Assembly (NCBI RefSeq): GCF_000004825.1
Contig: NW_008805077.1
Coordinates: 434,001-498,000 of the forward strand
Reading direction: 5' to 3'
Source: Heterostelium album PN500
Lineage: Eukaryota; Evosea; Eumycetozoa; Acytosteliales; Acytosteliaceae
Length of the DNA stretch: 64,000 nt
Made by a program: the position numbers and the translations under genes. Of the stretch, positions 19,826-31,760 are shown one piece after another. Within the stretch, counting starts at the first letter, position 1. Each line of letters opens with the position of its first letter. The notes below the pieces were generated by a model, which did not search any database, was not told where the DNA came from, and saw nothing but the letters and a program-made list of their open reading frames with translations.

Positions 19826-22003
19826 TTATCTTTTTGATTGAATCAACAACTTTTCTTTGTATTGTTTTAACTTTTGTTTGTTTTTAGTTTGTTCGGTGTC
19901 TTTAATGTTTCGCAATAGGAATTCAATTACCACTGGATCTCCATGTGACATTACACTATCCAAGAGGTTGGTGGTGGTCATTGGCATCGATTGATTCCGC
20001 TTGTTGTTAAAGTAAACAAATCTCAATACATCTATTCCGTGGCTATAACTATACATTAAACTTGAAGGTTGGTATTTAACTACTTGTTTTTTATCGAGAA
20101 ACATCAGGGTTTCAATAAAGTCTGGTGCTGAATCGAAATGTTTGTCAAGAGAGATCCTAGTGGATAGTACACCTCGCTTTGATTGCAGGTACTTTAGTTT
20201 CTCGAGAGAACCTTCACCGCTAAACAACCCGATGACATTGATCTCGTTGAATTCCACAATGTCAAAGTTGTCGGCAAAATACTGATAGACATTGAAGTGA
20301 TTCTGTAGTGCGAACCTAAGATATTCTTTGAGCTTGACAGACTGCTCCACTTGGTAGTCGATTCTCTTCACCAGGTAATCGATCGATTCTAAACTACCGT
20401 TGGCAGCAATAATCGAGTTTGTGAAAAAATCTACCGGTTGCACCAAACCAACTGTTTCAATTAGATATTTCAAACAATTGAATGACCGTATGAATTTGAT
20501 ATGATAGGAACTCAAATAGTTGTTCAAGCCAAACTTGAAATGAAGCCACATGAGATCTTCAATTGTATATACATACATTGAAAACGTTAGATCTTGTATT
20601 AACTTTCCAATGTCCATGTCACGATTATTATCCAAGATCCAATCTCCCAATTCATAGTTATGATATCTTAATGCCAATTTAAACAGTTTGTATTGATCGG
20701 CACCACTGAAATGAAGAGTATTTCTCATGTATAAATAGGTATCCAATTGAATATCGAGATCATAGTACAGTATCTCTTTGGAAAATAAAGATGGTTCCAA
20801 CTCGTAGAGGTAATCTAATAGTTCAATATCGTTCCTACTGGCAGCATATTGAATTGTATTAATGGAAATCTTTACTCTTTCGGGTTGTTTCTCGTACAGA
20901 TATTTGAGCACTTCCAAGTTGGCCGGTTTATCTATTTCAAATTTGTAATTGGATGATAATGATGATTTGGAAATGAAGAACTCTAAAACGTTGAGGTGTC
21001 CATTCTTAACGGCATTACACATTGCAGTTGGTGAATCGCTGACCAGTATCGTCTGTGTCTTTGGATGTATCGTATCCATTAGGAATCGTATCACTTCCAA
21101 ATGACCAGATTCAGCTAGATTCTCGATGACTCTATTATCCAGTTGGCAATCTATACAGTTGTAGAAAAGGAACTGAACAATCTCCAATGATCCATAATGT
21201 TCAGATGCCAATATCATCGATTCCTTTGTAAACCTATATCCTAAATGATAAAGATATCTAATCTTTTCTATATCCTTTGAAATCAAGACTTTATCTACTA
21301 TTAAATCTTCAACTCTAATACTATTATTACTACTATAATTATTATTATTATTATTATTATTATTTCTACATGCAGTTGGTATCATTTTCCCAAAAAGATA
21401 TTGAAATATTTCAAAACTTATAGGTCTACTATATTTCTCTAGACATCTAACTACTATCGATGATAATGATGATTTCTCTTCGTTCAATACCAATGATTTC
21501 AAAAGTAAACGATTTTCAAATAGATATTGTAGTATCTCCAAGTTGTTGGTAGTCAATGCTTCCTTTAAACTATAGATGAATACTCCAAAGATATGTGAGT
21601 ATCTCGAATGAAGATATCGCAACGTATCGATACATCCCGATGACACTGCACTCTTGGCTATCGATGAGAGGTGCAGACAATATGGTTTGCCATCGGGTGT
21701 CCATTGATAACCACTGATTCTCTGTTCCTCTAGATCGAGACTCTGCTTCAGTAACTCCAAGTAGTTTCTACCAAGTCTAGCTAGAAAACATGGTTTACTA
21801 AATAACTGGTAATACCGATAATATTGAACATCTACTTTAACATTGTGTCTAGGCAAACCGTTCTCATCAAACTTTTCATATGAATCCCTATTAAACAGTG
21901 ATCTATTAACTTTATAAACTAAATTAAATATATAATTTCTTAGATATATATTATTTAATATATCTTTAAATAATTTATTATTATTATTCTTATTTAAATC
22001 CAT
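19826..22003 (-). CDS. Ankyrin-repeat protein, 725 residues
   Basis: Single exon from an ATG at 22003. The N-terminus (LFKDILNNIYLRNYIFNLVY) is a diverged form of the family head, followed by ankyrin-like units (LEIVQFLFYNCIDCQLD, HLEVIRFLMDTIH, HLNVLEFFISKSSL). An asparagine run (residues about 214-227) reflects an AAT microsatellite. There is no other domain. It is divergent from the ankyrin gene at 22165 with 161 bases between start codons. The two share architecture but not close sequence, so the pair is old. Confidence 0.85.
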   Translation of the reverse strand: MDLNKNNNNKLFKDILNNIYLRNYIFNLVYKVNRSLFNRDSYEKFDENGLPRHNVKVDVQYYRYYQLFSKPCFLARLGRNYLELLKQSLDLEEQRISGYQWTPDGKPYCLHLSSIAKSAVSSGCIDTLRYLHSRYSHIFGVFIYSLKEALTTNNLEILQYLFENRLLLKSLVLNEEKSSLSSIVVRCLEKYSRPISFEIFQYLFGKMIPTACRNNNNNNNNNYSSNNSIRVEDLIVDKVLISKDIEKIRYLYHLGYRFTKESMILASEHYGSLEIVQFLFYNCIDCQLDNRVIENLAESGHLEVIRFLMDTIHPKTQTILVSDSPTAMCNAVKNGHLNVLEFFISKSSLSSNYKFEIDKPANLEVLKYLYEKQPERVKISINTIQYAASRNDIELLDYLYELEPSLFSKEILYYDLDIQLDTYLYMRNTLHFSGADQYKLFKLALRYHNYELGDWILDNNRDMDIGKLIQDLTFSMYVYTIEDLMWLHFKFGLNNYLSSYHIKFIRSFNCLKYLIETVGLVQPVDFFTNSIIAANGSLESIDYLVKRIDYQVEQSVKLKEYLRFALQNHFNVYQYFADNFDIVEFNEINVIGLFSGEGSLEKLKYLQSKRGVLSTRISLDKHFDSAPDFIETLMFLDKKQVVKYQPSSLMYSYSHGIDVLRFVYFNNKRNQSMPMTTTNLLDSVMSHGDPVVIEFLLRNIKDTEQTKNKQKLKQYKEKLLIQSKR

Positions 22004-22164
22004 TAATTAATACAAATGATAATAATAGTTCATGAATATTTTTATTTGAAAATTTAAAGAATTTTTTTTTACAAAAAAATCTGACATTCTTTCTTTGAAC
22101 TTTTTTAACTTTATTGATCAAACAACTCACACTTTTGATTAAAAAGAGATATATAAAAAAGATA

Positions 22165-24036
22165 ATGAACAAAAAAATAATAATAGATCTGTATAATAAT
22201 AAATATTTATTTAAAATAATAAAAAATCAATTTTGTTTATTCCATCCTCATTATTATGAAACAACACTGACAAATACACAAAGATTACAGATTCAAAAGA
22301 TTTACAAGTATAGAGATATAGTTTCTGTGGAATGGTTGCTTAGGAACAACTATCATGAACTATTTCTTTATAAACTAAAGAAAGAGAGAGATCTTTTGAT
22401 ATTTTCAATAGAATCTATAAAACAGATTATAAAGACGTTCAGTTTAGATATTGTGGAGATTGTCTATGAATTTAAACCATTCATGTTCCTAGATCTACGT
22501 ATTTGTATGACGGCAGCAATCGAATCGAAACATAGCAGTGAGAAGTTGATTCAATTCTTCTTGGAGAAACATAATTGCAAATTCAATGACTTTGGCTGGG
22601 TGGTAGAAGATGTCTATCTCACCGTTAACCACAACAATCTAGAGATATTGAAGCGTTTGCCAGCCGTTCTTTTTTCATCGTTGGATGTCTCTCGCATAAA
22701 ATTCGACAACATGGAAATCGTTGGATATGTTCAGGATAAGTGCAGCACGCCTTTCGCAAAGAATGCAAAGCTCGATATCATAAAGTATCTACAGGAAAAG
22801 AACAATACTCTTTTCATAAAGCAAGAGGTATTCACTCAATTAGCATTGAACGGACAGCTTGATATCATAAAGTATCTGATTGGCAAACTACCGGGTTCTC
22901 GTAGTTATCTCTATAGGCATGCATTTCTAGGTGGTGATCTGGAGACATTCAAATACATTCATTCAAATCAGACCTATAGTGGTGGATCAACCTCACTCTT
23001 TCCTACAAGAGATACCAAGTTTCCGGAATCACTTGCGCTGATAGAGTACGTACACCAAAATCATCCGTGGTTTGCACCGTCGTGGTATATGATCTCTGCC
23101 TTTATCTATCATGGCCAATTGGAGCGAGTAAAGACAATGCTATCGGCTTATAACGATTCGGAAATCAAGCTATCCGATTGTGTCAACATTGCAATGCGAC
23201 GTGGACATCTTTCGATTCTGGAGCTTCTCTTTAAGAGCTATCCAGAGATACGTCCCACTGCAAAGGGTGTGGAGGATGCAGCTGTTAACTTCCAAAATGA
23301 AGCGATCGTATGGGTATTCGATAACTATGGAGCCGAACGAATTCAAGGAAATATCAGTTTACTACCGTTGATCGTTGCTCGCAATGAAGAGATGATTTAC
23401 TATCTATTGCGATCGACCCGTCAACAGGTGTCGTATGCAGATATATTGATGGCTATAAAACAATCGGATAACAAGCTATTCAATAAGATATCCCCACTGA
23501 GAAGCACTCATTTTACAAGTACTTGGTTGATTGCAAGCGCAGCCACAGGAAACTTAGAGATATTTCAGAGTGTCTACGAATGTATGTCGAAATACGATAA
23601 TTACTCGACAGAGATGGTCGCTCAAAAGTTGATCGAACACAACAATCGATCGATGTTGAAATCACTGATTGACCTCGGTATTTTGAAATGGAGCTTCACA
23701 TTCTATGTCTATGCGTTGGAGCATGAATACGTCGACCAAATACAATGGATAGCCGAACACTTTGGAAAAGAAACATTGGATGATCAGATCGTGCAATTAA
23801 TCGATACCAAACAACAATTCTCGGATTTATTTTACTTTAATTTATTAAAGTTACATCCAACAGTATTCAGTAAATTGGATTTTACAAACCAAATACAAAG
23901 ATCTATCGTCAAAAATAATATTCAATTGTTTACACTGTTGTACAGCTACTACAAAGAAAAGAATGCCAAACTATCGAATTACAGTATATTCGAGACTGCT
24001 AGAACAAAGCCAATATTTTTACATTTCTTTAAATAA
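22165..24036 (+). CDS. Ankyrin-repeat protein, 623 residues
   Basis: Single exon. I take the ATG at 22165 (MNKKIIIDLYNNKYLFKI); the upstream extension has no ATG. Units such as GQLDIIKYLIGKLPGS, GDLETFKYIHSNQTY and GHLSILELLFKSYPEI are ankyrin-like but degenerate. It is more GC-rich and less repetitive than the NRSEGC-type paralogues. It ends with FLHFFK. It is likely a scaffold or adaptor; partners are unknown. Confidence 0.83.
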   Translation: MNKKIIIDLYNNKYLFKIIKNQFCLFHPHYYETTLTNTQRLQIQKIYKYRDIVSVEWLLRNNYHELFLYKLKKERDLLIFSIESIKQIIKTFSLDIVEIVYEFKPFMFLDLRICMTAAIESKHSSEKLIQFFLEKHNCKFNDFGWVVEDVYLTVNHNNLEILKRLPAVLFSSLDVSRIKFDNMEIVGYVQDKCSTPFAKNAKLDIIKYLQEKNNTLFIKQEVFTQLALNGQLDIIKYLIGKLPGSRSYLYRHAFLGGDLETFKYIHSNQTYSGGSTSLFPTRDTKFPESLALIEYVHQNHPWFAPSWYMISAFIYHGQLERVKTMLSAYNDSEIKLSDCVNIAMRRGHLSILELLFKSYPEIRPTAKGVEDAAVNFQNEAIVWVFDNYGAERIQGNISLLPLIVARNEEMIYYLLRSTRQQVSYADILMAIKQSDNKLFNKISPLRSTHFTSTWLIASAATGNLEIFQSVYECMSKYDNYSTEMVAQKLIEHNNRSMLKSLIDLGILKWSFTFYVYALEHEYVDQIQWIAEHFGKETLDDQIVQLIDTKQQFSDLFYFNLLKLHPTVFSKLDFTNQIQRSIVKNNIQLFTLLYSYYKEKNAKLSNYSIFETARTKPIFLHFFK

Positions 24037-24233
24037 AACATTTACACCCACAATTATTATCTGTTATATTTAGAGTTCTTTCATTGGAGAAGCAGGGCAA
24101 ATAAAGATTATAAAAAAGTTACAATAGCTTAAAGATAATTGATAAAAATAATAACAATTAAATAAAAATCTTTTTTAAAAACTAATGGTCGCATTATTAT
24201 TTATTATAATCATTAGAATAAAAAATAGTTAAC

Positions 24234-25841
24234 CTAAAGATTATGTTTTTTTATTAATTCAATTCTTGATGAATAATCAAGTGTTTTAGAGCGTTGTATA
24301 TCATGTTTAGAGTAATCCATCAATAAATGTTCAGTGCTATTTTGAAGAAGGAATTTGATGATTGGAACATTTTCATTTTCAATAGCTTTTTCCATTGCTT
24401 CTGATGAACATCTTTTTGATTGATTAAAATGTAAATATTCTAATATTGAAAGTTTATGACAATTGTCCATTGCATTTGTAGTACAGATTACACCATTATC
24501 ATGCAGATATTGAACGATTCTGAGATCATTGTTTAGGCAACTAGTCGCTAAATACATAGCATTCTGTGGAAATAGGAGACTTGTATTATCATGAATCCAT
24601 TTGATAATTGGTAGATTTGCTTGACGTATTGCATATCTATAGGCAAAATCTGAGCACTGAAGAGTTGTATTGTCTTTTAACCATTGGAGTGCACTACTAT
24701 CTTTATATTTGGCAAAGTAGTCCATCAAGCTATCTGTGATATGCAAATCTTTTTGATTTTCAAAAAGATATTTGAATGTCTCGAAATGAGCGTTCATTGC
24801 AACCTCTGTCATTGTATCATATCGACAACCTTCAGTTCTGTTTTCATGAAGGAATCTGACCACTTCAATATGTCCGTTTACTGCTGCCATGTGCATTGCT
24901 GTAGATGTAAATTTCGAACGTGGGTTGTTGTGAAGTTGTTTGATAAACTCGAGATCACCATGACCAGCAACAGCATCTATTGTATCGCTATTAAACAAGG
25001 CAGTCGTATTCTCTAGGAAATATTTAACCAAATCGAAATGACCATTGTTAGCGGCAGTGACAATCAAATTATTTGGAAGGTATTGCTTGGTGTTCTCGAT
25101 GATGTATTTGACTGTAGGTAGGTGACCACCTCTAACCACTTGTATTATGATGCTATCTGGCAATTGTCCAGTAAGGTTCTCTGACTTGTCTAGATACTCA
25201 AGTGTTTCCAGATGTCCATTCACAGCAGCAGGTAATAATAAATTCTTTGTTTCTCCCATTTGATTCTCTTCAAGCAAATACTTTAAAATGTCAAGATTTC
25301 CATTTCTAGCAGCATTGTAGAGTGAATCATAGGTACTTCTTTCAGATCTATTCTCGTAAAGCCATTTGAATACATGGAAACTACCAAGTGCAACATTATC
25401 CAATATTCTGGAACCTTGATGTTTGAATAGTTGATCGACATTGTAATCAAGGAATTGTATGAGCTCTAGATTATTCATGTAGTGTTCCTTCTTTAGGTAA
25501 TCTGAATATTCTATATCCTTTGAAAGCAAATGGATAAACTCTACAACCTCTAGATTTCCAACATCGAATGCATTCCTTAATGAATCTAAATATAACAGTC
25601 TAAACTTTGTTATTGTAGCAAAACTATTATAATTTATTTTATCTCTAATTAATGTATTGAATATCTTCTTATATCTTTCGATATAATTGAACTTGATAAG
25701 CTGATCTGGGAAACATCCAAGATCATACCAATCACATCTCAATGAATTGTCAGTGGCGAGTTGATCGTGAATATCTCTAACACTTTCGAATATCTTGTTT
25801 CTCAACACTACTGAATGAAGTAATCTCTTAAATGAAATCAT
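24234..25841 (-). CDS. Ankyrin-repeat protein, 535 residues
   Basis: Single exon with the typical head (FKRLLHSVVLRNKIFESVR, LRCDWYDLGCFPDQLIKF) and about a dozen ankyrin units (GHIEVVRFLHENRTEGC, GHFDLVKYFLENTTAL). It is a close paralogue of the gene at 45244-46911 and of the broken copies at 8497-10107 and 47100-47806. Upstream, a T-tract separates it from the divergent F-box/FNIP gene at 26048. The frame is intact. Confidence 0.88.
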   Translation of the reverse strand: MISFKRLLHSVVLRNKIFESVRDIHDQLATDNSLRCDWYDLGCFPDQLIKFNYIERYKKIFNTLIRDKINYNSFATITKFRLLYLDSLRNAFDVGNLEVVEFIHLLSKDIEYSDYLKKEHYMNNLELIQFLDYNVDQLFKHQGSRILDNVALGSFHVFKWLYENRSERSTYDSLYNAARNGNLDILKYLLEENQMGETKNLLLPAAVNGHLETLEYLDKSENLTGQLPDSIIIQVVRGGHLPTVKYIIENTKQYLPNNLIVTAANNGHFDLVKYFLENTTALFNSDTIDAVAGHGDLEFIKQLHNNPRSKFTSTAMHMAAVNGHIEVVRFLHENRTEGCRYDTMTEVAMNAHFETFKYLFENQKDLHITDSLMDYFAKYKDSSALQWLKDNTTLQCSDFAYRYAIRQANLPIIKWIHDNTSLLFPQNAMYLATSCLNNDLRIVQYLHDNGVICTTNAMDNCHKLSILEYLHFNQSKRCSSEAMEKAIENENVPIIKFLLQNSTEHLLMDYSKHDIQRSKTLDYSSRIELIKKHNL

Positions 25842-26047
25842 TGTGTATTGAAAAATATCTTATCTTATCTATTATCTGTTATTGTTATTTGTTTTTTTTT
25901 TTTTTTTTTTTTTTTCACTTTTGTTTAAGAGAATGAAATGTCATCAAAAAACAGAAAAAAAAAAGAAAACTTTGATAGAACTAGTTGTTTTCTTTTTTGA
26001 TTATTTATTTTTCATTTTTATTTAATAAGAGGTCGATCGGTTGCACA

Positions 26048-27770
26048 ATGAATAATCAAACAAATACAATAGTAAATCTATCACATTTAATATTAAATAA
26101 AATTACAAATTTAATAGATGATAACATTGATAAAATCTGTTTCAGTTTAGTTTGTAAGAGATGGTTCGATGATAGAGATAAATATTTAATATTCAACACT
26201 GATAATATCTATATCTCGAGTGTGAATAGTATTGAAATTAAAGATTTTAAAAATAATCAGTATTTCAGATTGAAGTCGTATGAAAATATATTTCATAAAT
26301 CGATTGAATCAAAGAATGATTGTGTGCTTATTATTGCAAAGAATAAATTTAATCTAATTACATTTTGGGAAATGCAAAGAACTCAAAATTTTATTTATTA
26401 TGAAGGTAACTAAAACAAACTATTAAGCACTTTAAATAAAAATAGGTTTATCAAATTACTAATAATATTTTTTATTAAAAGATAAAATTAGAGAAATAGA
26501 ATATTTTCCATCATACATTACCAAAATTGATATTAAAACAGATTTTTCAAATGAAAAAGATTTAATACACTTTTATCGAGCACTGAATAAATCACAATCA
26601 GTCACGGAATTGAACAGATGTGGAACACTGAAATATGGAATACCACAATCAATCAGAAAACTAAGTTTTACATCGTTATTTAATGAAGAACTTGTCAAAG
26701 GATGTCTTCCGGCGAATTTGGTTACACTGGAATTCGGCACCTATTTCAATAAACAGATCAAAAATGGTATTCTTCCAGAGAGTTTGGTTAGCCTCAAACT
26801 TTGTAGAGTTTATAACTTTCCACCAGAAACAGGAGTACTTCCAGCTTCACTTAAAGTCTTGAGTATTAGCAGTGAAATGCCTCTCAAAGTTGGATCACTA
26901 CCGAATGGTTTGGAAAAACTAACACTCTCAGATCATCAGAAACTTCCAATTGAAGATCCTGGAGTACTACCACAATCTCTGAAAATTCTGAAAGGTATAC
27001 CTCACTCATGGCTCCCAGTATTACATCTACCGAACCTGCATTATCTCAGCGTAGTGGTCACAAACCAAAATCTAAATGATAGTGGTACAATCAACTTTGA
27101 TCAGTTACCATCAAACAACCTAAAGACTTTTAAAATGGAAATAGCTTATCTTTTGACTGGAACAGTTCCAACATCGATAACCAACTTGGTTTTAAGAAAG
27201 AGTAGACTCGACTTTAACAAACTATTTCCGAAAACATTGCAATATCACTTTGAAAGATTTGAATGCAGCATAGACCCATCTCAGATTCCAAATAATATAT
27301 CGATTGACAGATTGGTAGTTGAACTCAATGAACCTGTTACATCAATTCCACATCAAATCCAATCAGTTTCATTTAATACAGAGAGTTGGTTCTACAATAA
27401 ATTGATTAAATGCCGAATACCTCGAACAGTCACCGAGTTGAAAATTCCATTCAAGAATACCAAGCTTCCAATTGTATTGCCAAACTCCATCGAGACGATT
27501 CATATGTTCGATCACGAACTGAGTGAATGCATGGACTTAATTCCAACATCAGTTAAAACCATCATATTCACAAAACCTGTTCAACTATTGAATGACATTC
27601 CACAAAACATCAAAAACATCACCAATTTCATTATGCCTGGGCACTTTGCAATCAGAAAGTTGGATGAAAATTACTATATTATTTTAGGTAGCTATTCTCA
27701 TGAATCGGTTACCAAAATATTCCATCATTCAAAGCTGTCATTGTTTTTAAGTGATCCACTATATAAATAA
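26048..27770 (+). CDS. F-box protein with FNIP repeats (copy A)
   Basis: Exon 1 (26048-26405, phase 1) encodes the F-box (LSHLILNKITNLIDDNID, ICFSLVCKRWFDDRDKYL). Exon 2 (26482-27770) encodes FNIP-type units with cores such as NGILPESLVSL, TGVLPASLKVL and PGVLPQSLKIL. The total is 548 residues. Almost the same gene lies at 52624-54339 with its flanks, so this locus took part in a segmental duplication. The MNNQT start is conserved in all paralogues. The expected role is SCF substrate recognition, by family inference. Confidence 0.88.
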
Positions 27771-27977
27771 ATAAAGAAAATGTTTTGTAAAATAAAATTC
27801 CCATTTATTTGTTTTAAGGATTTAAAATTATTATTAATTTGAAATACATTTTCCAATCAAAGATCTTTTAAATTTATAATAAATGATTATGGTTTTATAA
27901 TACAAGACAAACTTTTGGATGGGAACCAATTTGCTATTTACAAAACATCCAAATGGTTGTGCTAATTATCTTGCTAT

Positions 27978-28868
27978 TTACAAATTATCCAATACTTCTT
28001 GAAGTAATGCTAACTCTGCTTCATTACTTAATCCAAATTCGAGAATAAAATAATATAAAAACTAATTTTTGTAATACGACAATTGTTATTAGCAAATTTG
28101 TTTGTTTGATGAATAAAAAAAACAGTGTAAACAATATTTACTTTAAAAGCAGTGTTCAAGTGTTGAGATAATCCTATTGATTTTAATTCTTCGTAGTGAT
28201 AACAATAGATATGTGAATAAACCCTAAAAAAAGGTACATGTAACCAATATATTAATAGCTTTATCTAAAGTTAAGATGTAAGTTCATAAACTAACCTTGT
28301 CAATCTTGATAATATCTTTTTGACGGTTGGTCGAAAGTTTTTCGGATAAGATTCGTATTCGGGTGGAAACACATCTGGATCCTCTGCTAAATCATTGATC
28401 CAATCGAAAAGATTATGTATATACTGTACAGTAGATATTAAATGATAAACAATGAATGAGTAACAAAATGTTTATATATTTTACTTTTAAAACTATACAA
28501 ACTGTTATTGCAGGCAATGAAATAGGTTTATCTTTATCATTGTATCTCCAAAAGTACTCTGCTTTGTATCCTGACATTTTAGAGCAACTCTCCAACGTGC
28601 AATAGGAACCATCTAGACATGCGTAAATTTTGCTAATTGTATCATACATCTCTATACAATTCAATCCTAGCCAATCGTTTTCATCTTCGCCAGGTGGTGT
28701 TCTCACCGATTCTCTAATATCGGGAGCTTTTACAAGGCCTCTTCTATTTGTAATATTCATCTGATGTTTTATCGATGCATCAGCGATTCTTCTTGGAACT
28801 ACTTTAACACTTGACTCGCTTTTCCTATAAAAACTAGAGCCATTTTTCTTTTGAAAAAAATTAAACAT
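27978..28868 (-). CDS. mob: MOB kinase activator-like protein
   Basis: Four exons (28868-28503, 28423-28296, 28223-28142, 28061-27978) join in frame to 219 residues, the normal MOB length. MOB proteins bind and activate NDR/LATS kinases in mitosis and cell-shape pathways. Matches in order are RTPPGEDENDWLGLNCIE, YCTLESC (two zinc cysteines), KPISLPAITYIHNLFDWIN, FPKN-type YPKNFRP, then RVYSHIYCYHYEEL with both zinc histidines, and LNTAFKFLYYFILEFGL. The first donor is a weak GTTTGT, chosen because only it aligns with MOB1; the stronger GTAAAA downstream would insert about six residues. It converges on the FNIP gene to its left. A promoter and start stub of this gene recurs near 54.5 kb. Confidence 0.9.
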
Positions 28869-29074
28869 TGCTATATTTATCTATAAATAATCAGTGCACT
28901 AAAACAAAAAAGGAAAAAAAAATAATGATCATAAAAATAGAAAAAAAAAATTAAATCTTAATTTTATTAATAAATTGTAAATTCATAGTTACTCAATAAC
29001 AATAATGCACTAAAAGTATACATTAAATCAAACAAGTACTAGTTTTCTCTTACTATATTACTTTAATATTTATT

Positions 29075-31760
29075 TTAATCTTCGTTATTATTTTCGTTTT
29101 GTAATTCGATGATTCTATCTATAACATCAACTGCCATTTCAATGTGGAATACAACGAGTTGACTTGCTCGCTGGATCTCTTCTTCGTCCATTTCCTTTAC
29201 ACCGAGTTTAGAGATACCTTTGAGTGCTTTTCTCAGTGCTTCTTTGTCACCTTTTGCGTTGATTTCGAATTGCTCTTTGATCTTGTTGAACTCTGCTTTG
29301 AGCGGTAGCAAAAAGGTGTCTCTAACAACCATCAGATTGGCACGAGTACAAACACCGGTCTGTCTTTCCTTCTTGTCACGAATCAGCAAGAACCTATAGA
29401 GATTCAGTGCATTCATAATCGCGTCCAAACGATCGAGTGGATTACCCTCCAGTCGCATAGGGATACCAACGAGTTCGATGATCTTTGGCGATACGAAATA
29501 GGCACGTGATTCTACGTCGGTGGACGACCAGCAGCCATCGATTTGCTCCTTGACGACGTGAATCAACAGGCCTGTGAACGATGGGAACTTACAAGTTCGA
29601 ATCAGCGAAGCCAACAGATTGAAACGGGTGGCCGGTGTCATTATATTCAATATCAGCGAGAATTGGTTGAAAGCGAACGATCGAATCTTTTGCACTGGAC
29701 AAGTAACCAGGTATTTTATCATTGTTTGGAATAGCTGAAGGAAATGATATGGTTCCTCTACGATCGCCGGTGACTGATCTACCAACCAAATAGAATTCTC
29801 ATCAGTAGCTACTCCATTTCCACCGCCACCGCCACCTGTATTTGTCTCTAGAATACTCTGAGTGCTTAACAATGCTAAATCCACATGGAACACCGATGGT
29901 TTAATTCTCTTTTGTAGGAATGATATTATTTGAATTGCTTTGAATCCAACTCTATAAGATGGACTAATAAAATTAAAAAAAAGGTTTAGATACCATACCA
30001 TCTTTAGATTATAATCTTTTTAATTAATTAGTTAACTAATAATACATACCTTTGTAATAATGTAATTAAATATGAAAGATTATCTTGTAATAGTGATTGT
30101 GGAGATTGAACGGATGATAGTTTATATTGTTCAGTTGGACGTAACAATAGATTGTAAAATAAATAACCTATTCCAGCATATGATAGTTCGATATCCCAAG
30201 ACATTTCTTCGTCGTCATTCGAACTGCTATCTGAATCAACATTGTCATCATCATCACCATCACCATCTCTATCTACATGTCTATGTGATTTCTTCTTTGA
30301 CTCTAATCCACTAGTTTCACCGTCTTCCTCTAGATCCTCCTCGTCCAATCCTTGATCGAAATACATATCCTCCAACTCTAACTCTCTTCTCTTCTCTCTG
30401 AATCTCTGATCTGTCTTTAAAATATAATCAAATGAAACATCCATTAAATTTAATAATTCCTAGGAAGTTATAAAATAGAAATATTAATGTTAATATTAGT
30501 TGTTTGTTAATTAACATTTCTAGAGATGTTTGATGATCGATCTCTGCTTACACCAATAAAACTTAATAAAGATTGTCCATTGCTATGTTGAAGTGGTTGT
30601 GGTGGATTCACTATATTATCTTCACCCAATAGCTGAACAATCGATTGGAGGAATAGATGTTGTTGTTGGAGATGTGCTTTATCACCGGCTTCAATATTGA
30701 GATCACCAATGAATTGCTGAAGGAAGTTTAATATACAAGACAATGGATACTCCCATTTCAAATCTTCGTCGGTATTCTTTTGTTGAAGTTCCTCTTCATT
30801 TCCACTGTTTTGAATCTTCAATGATTGTCTATCATCCTCTTCTTCCTGTTGTTGCTGTTCATCGTCTTCATCGTTTCCATCTTCACCTTCTTCACCGTCT
30901 TTCTTCTCTGTCTTACCGTTGAAACCATCGCTATTTACACTCATATCCTTTAGCTTTGTACTATTACTGTCACTGTCCTTATCGTTTTGAATCAATGACA
31001 TAATCATAGGCAACAAAGAAGTAAAGAAATGATATCTCTTTTCAACTGCAATTCTTTTCAAAGCTAAACAATAATAGTAATAATAATAATAATAACAAAT
31101 ATCCTAAGTTAATAATCAACCAACCATCTTTAGTTAATAATATTTTACCATTTTGAACCAATCCAACAAGTGAAAGTCTTGTAAAGAATGATACTTCATA
31201 GAATGTAGATTCATACAATTCTTCAATGACCAATAGGAATTCTCTTGGACTTGTATTTAATGACATCCAATTTAATATCTAGATAGAAGAAGTTAAGTTA
31301 AGGTAAGTAATTTATATTTGAAAATCCTCATTGAAATCTATATGTATTATTATACCTTTAATATATTTGAAGATTCTTGATTGACTTGAGTTGGATTCTT
31401 TTGATTCCATTGATGAGATGACTCATCGAGTGAGGTGATTAAGGAATGTACCAAATCCCAATAGATTTCATCAAAGGTAGTGCTTAGAGCACCATCTGGT
31501 TTGGTTATCATATCGTACAGTGTTGCGAATAACCCTGAGAGATCTGCACGTTGTTGCTGTTGCTCATCCTTTACATCGTCAACAGTACCAGCATCAGCAA
31601 CAACAACAACAGATTGTCGTTTTAATGACTCTAATGGTTCACCATCCAACAAACGCGATACTACATTTAAAATATTCGGTACCACCATACTATTATCATC
31701 TTGTTGTAAAACTCCATCAAATGACGACAATGAATTTGAACTACTACTTCTGCTGTTCAT
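29075..31760 (-). CDS. Glomulin-like protein (Ybp2/ALF4/glomulin family)
   Basis: Five exons (31760-31356, 31278-31125, 31063-30516, 30459-30050, 29963-29075) join in frame to 801 residues. The C-terminal third matches glomulin by memory of the family: ALNLYRFLLIRDKKERQ, DTFLLPLKAEFNKI, then a final helix (EMAVDVIDRIIELQNENN). Animal glomulin binds the RING protein RBX1 and restrains cullin ligases; plant ALF4 does the same. The N-terminal half is HEAT-like helices with long acidic insertions (GDGDDDDNVDSD) and Gln/Glu tracts. If the call holds, an SCF regulator lies near a cluster of F-box genes, though the proximity may be chance. Confidence 0.75.

Noticed and set aside
29075-31760. An operon-like reading of the MOB and glomulin-like genes
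   Set aside because: Although both are on the minus strand, they have separate leaders and about 200 bases between them; dictyostelid genes are normally transcribed singly.
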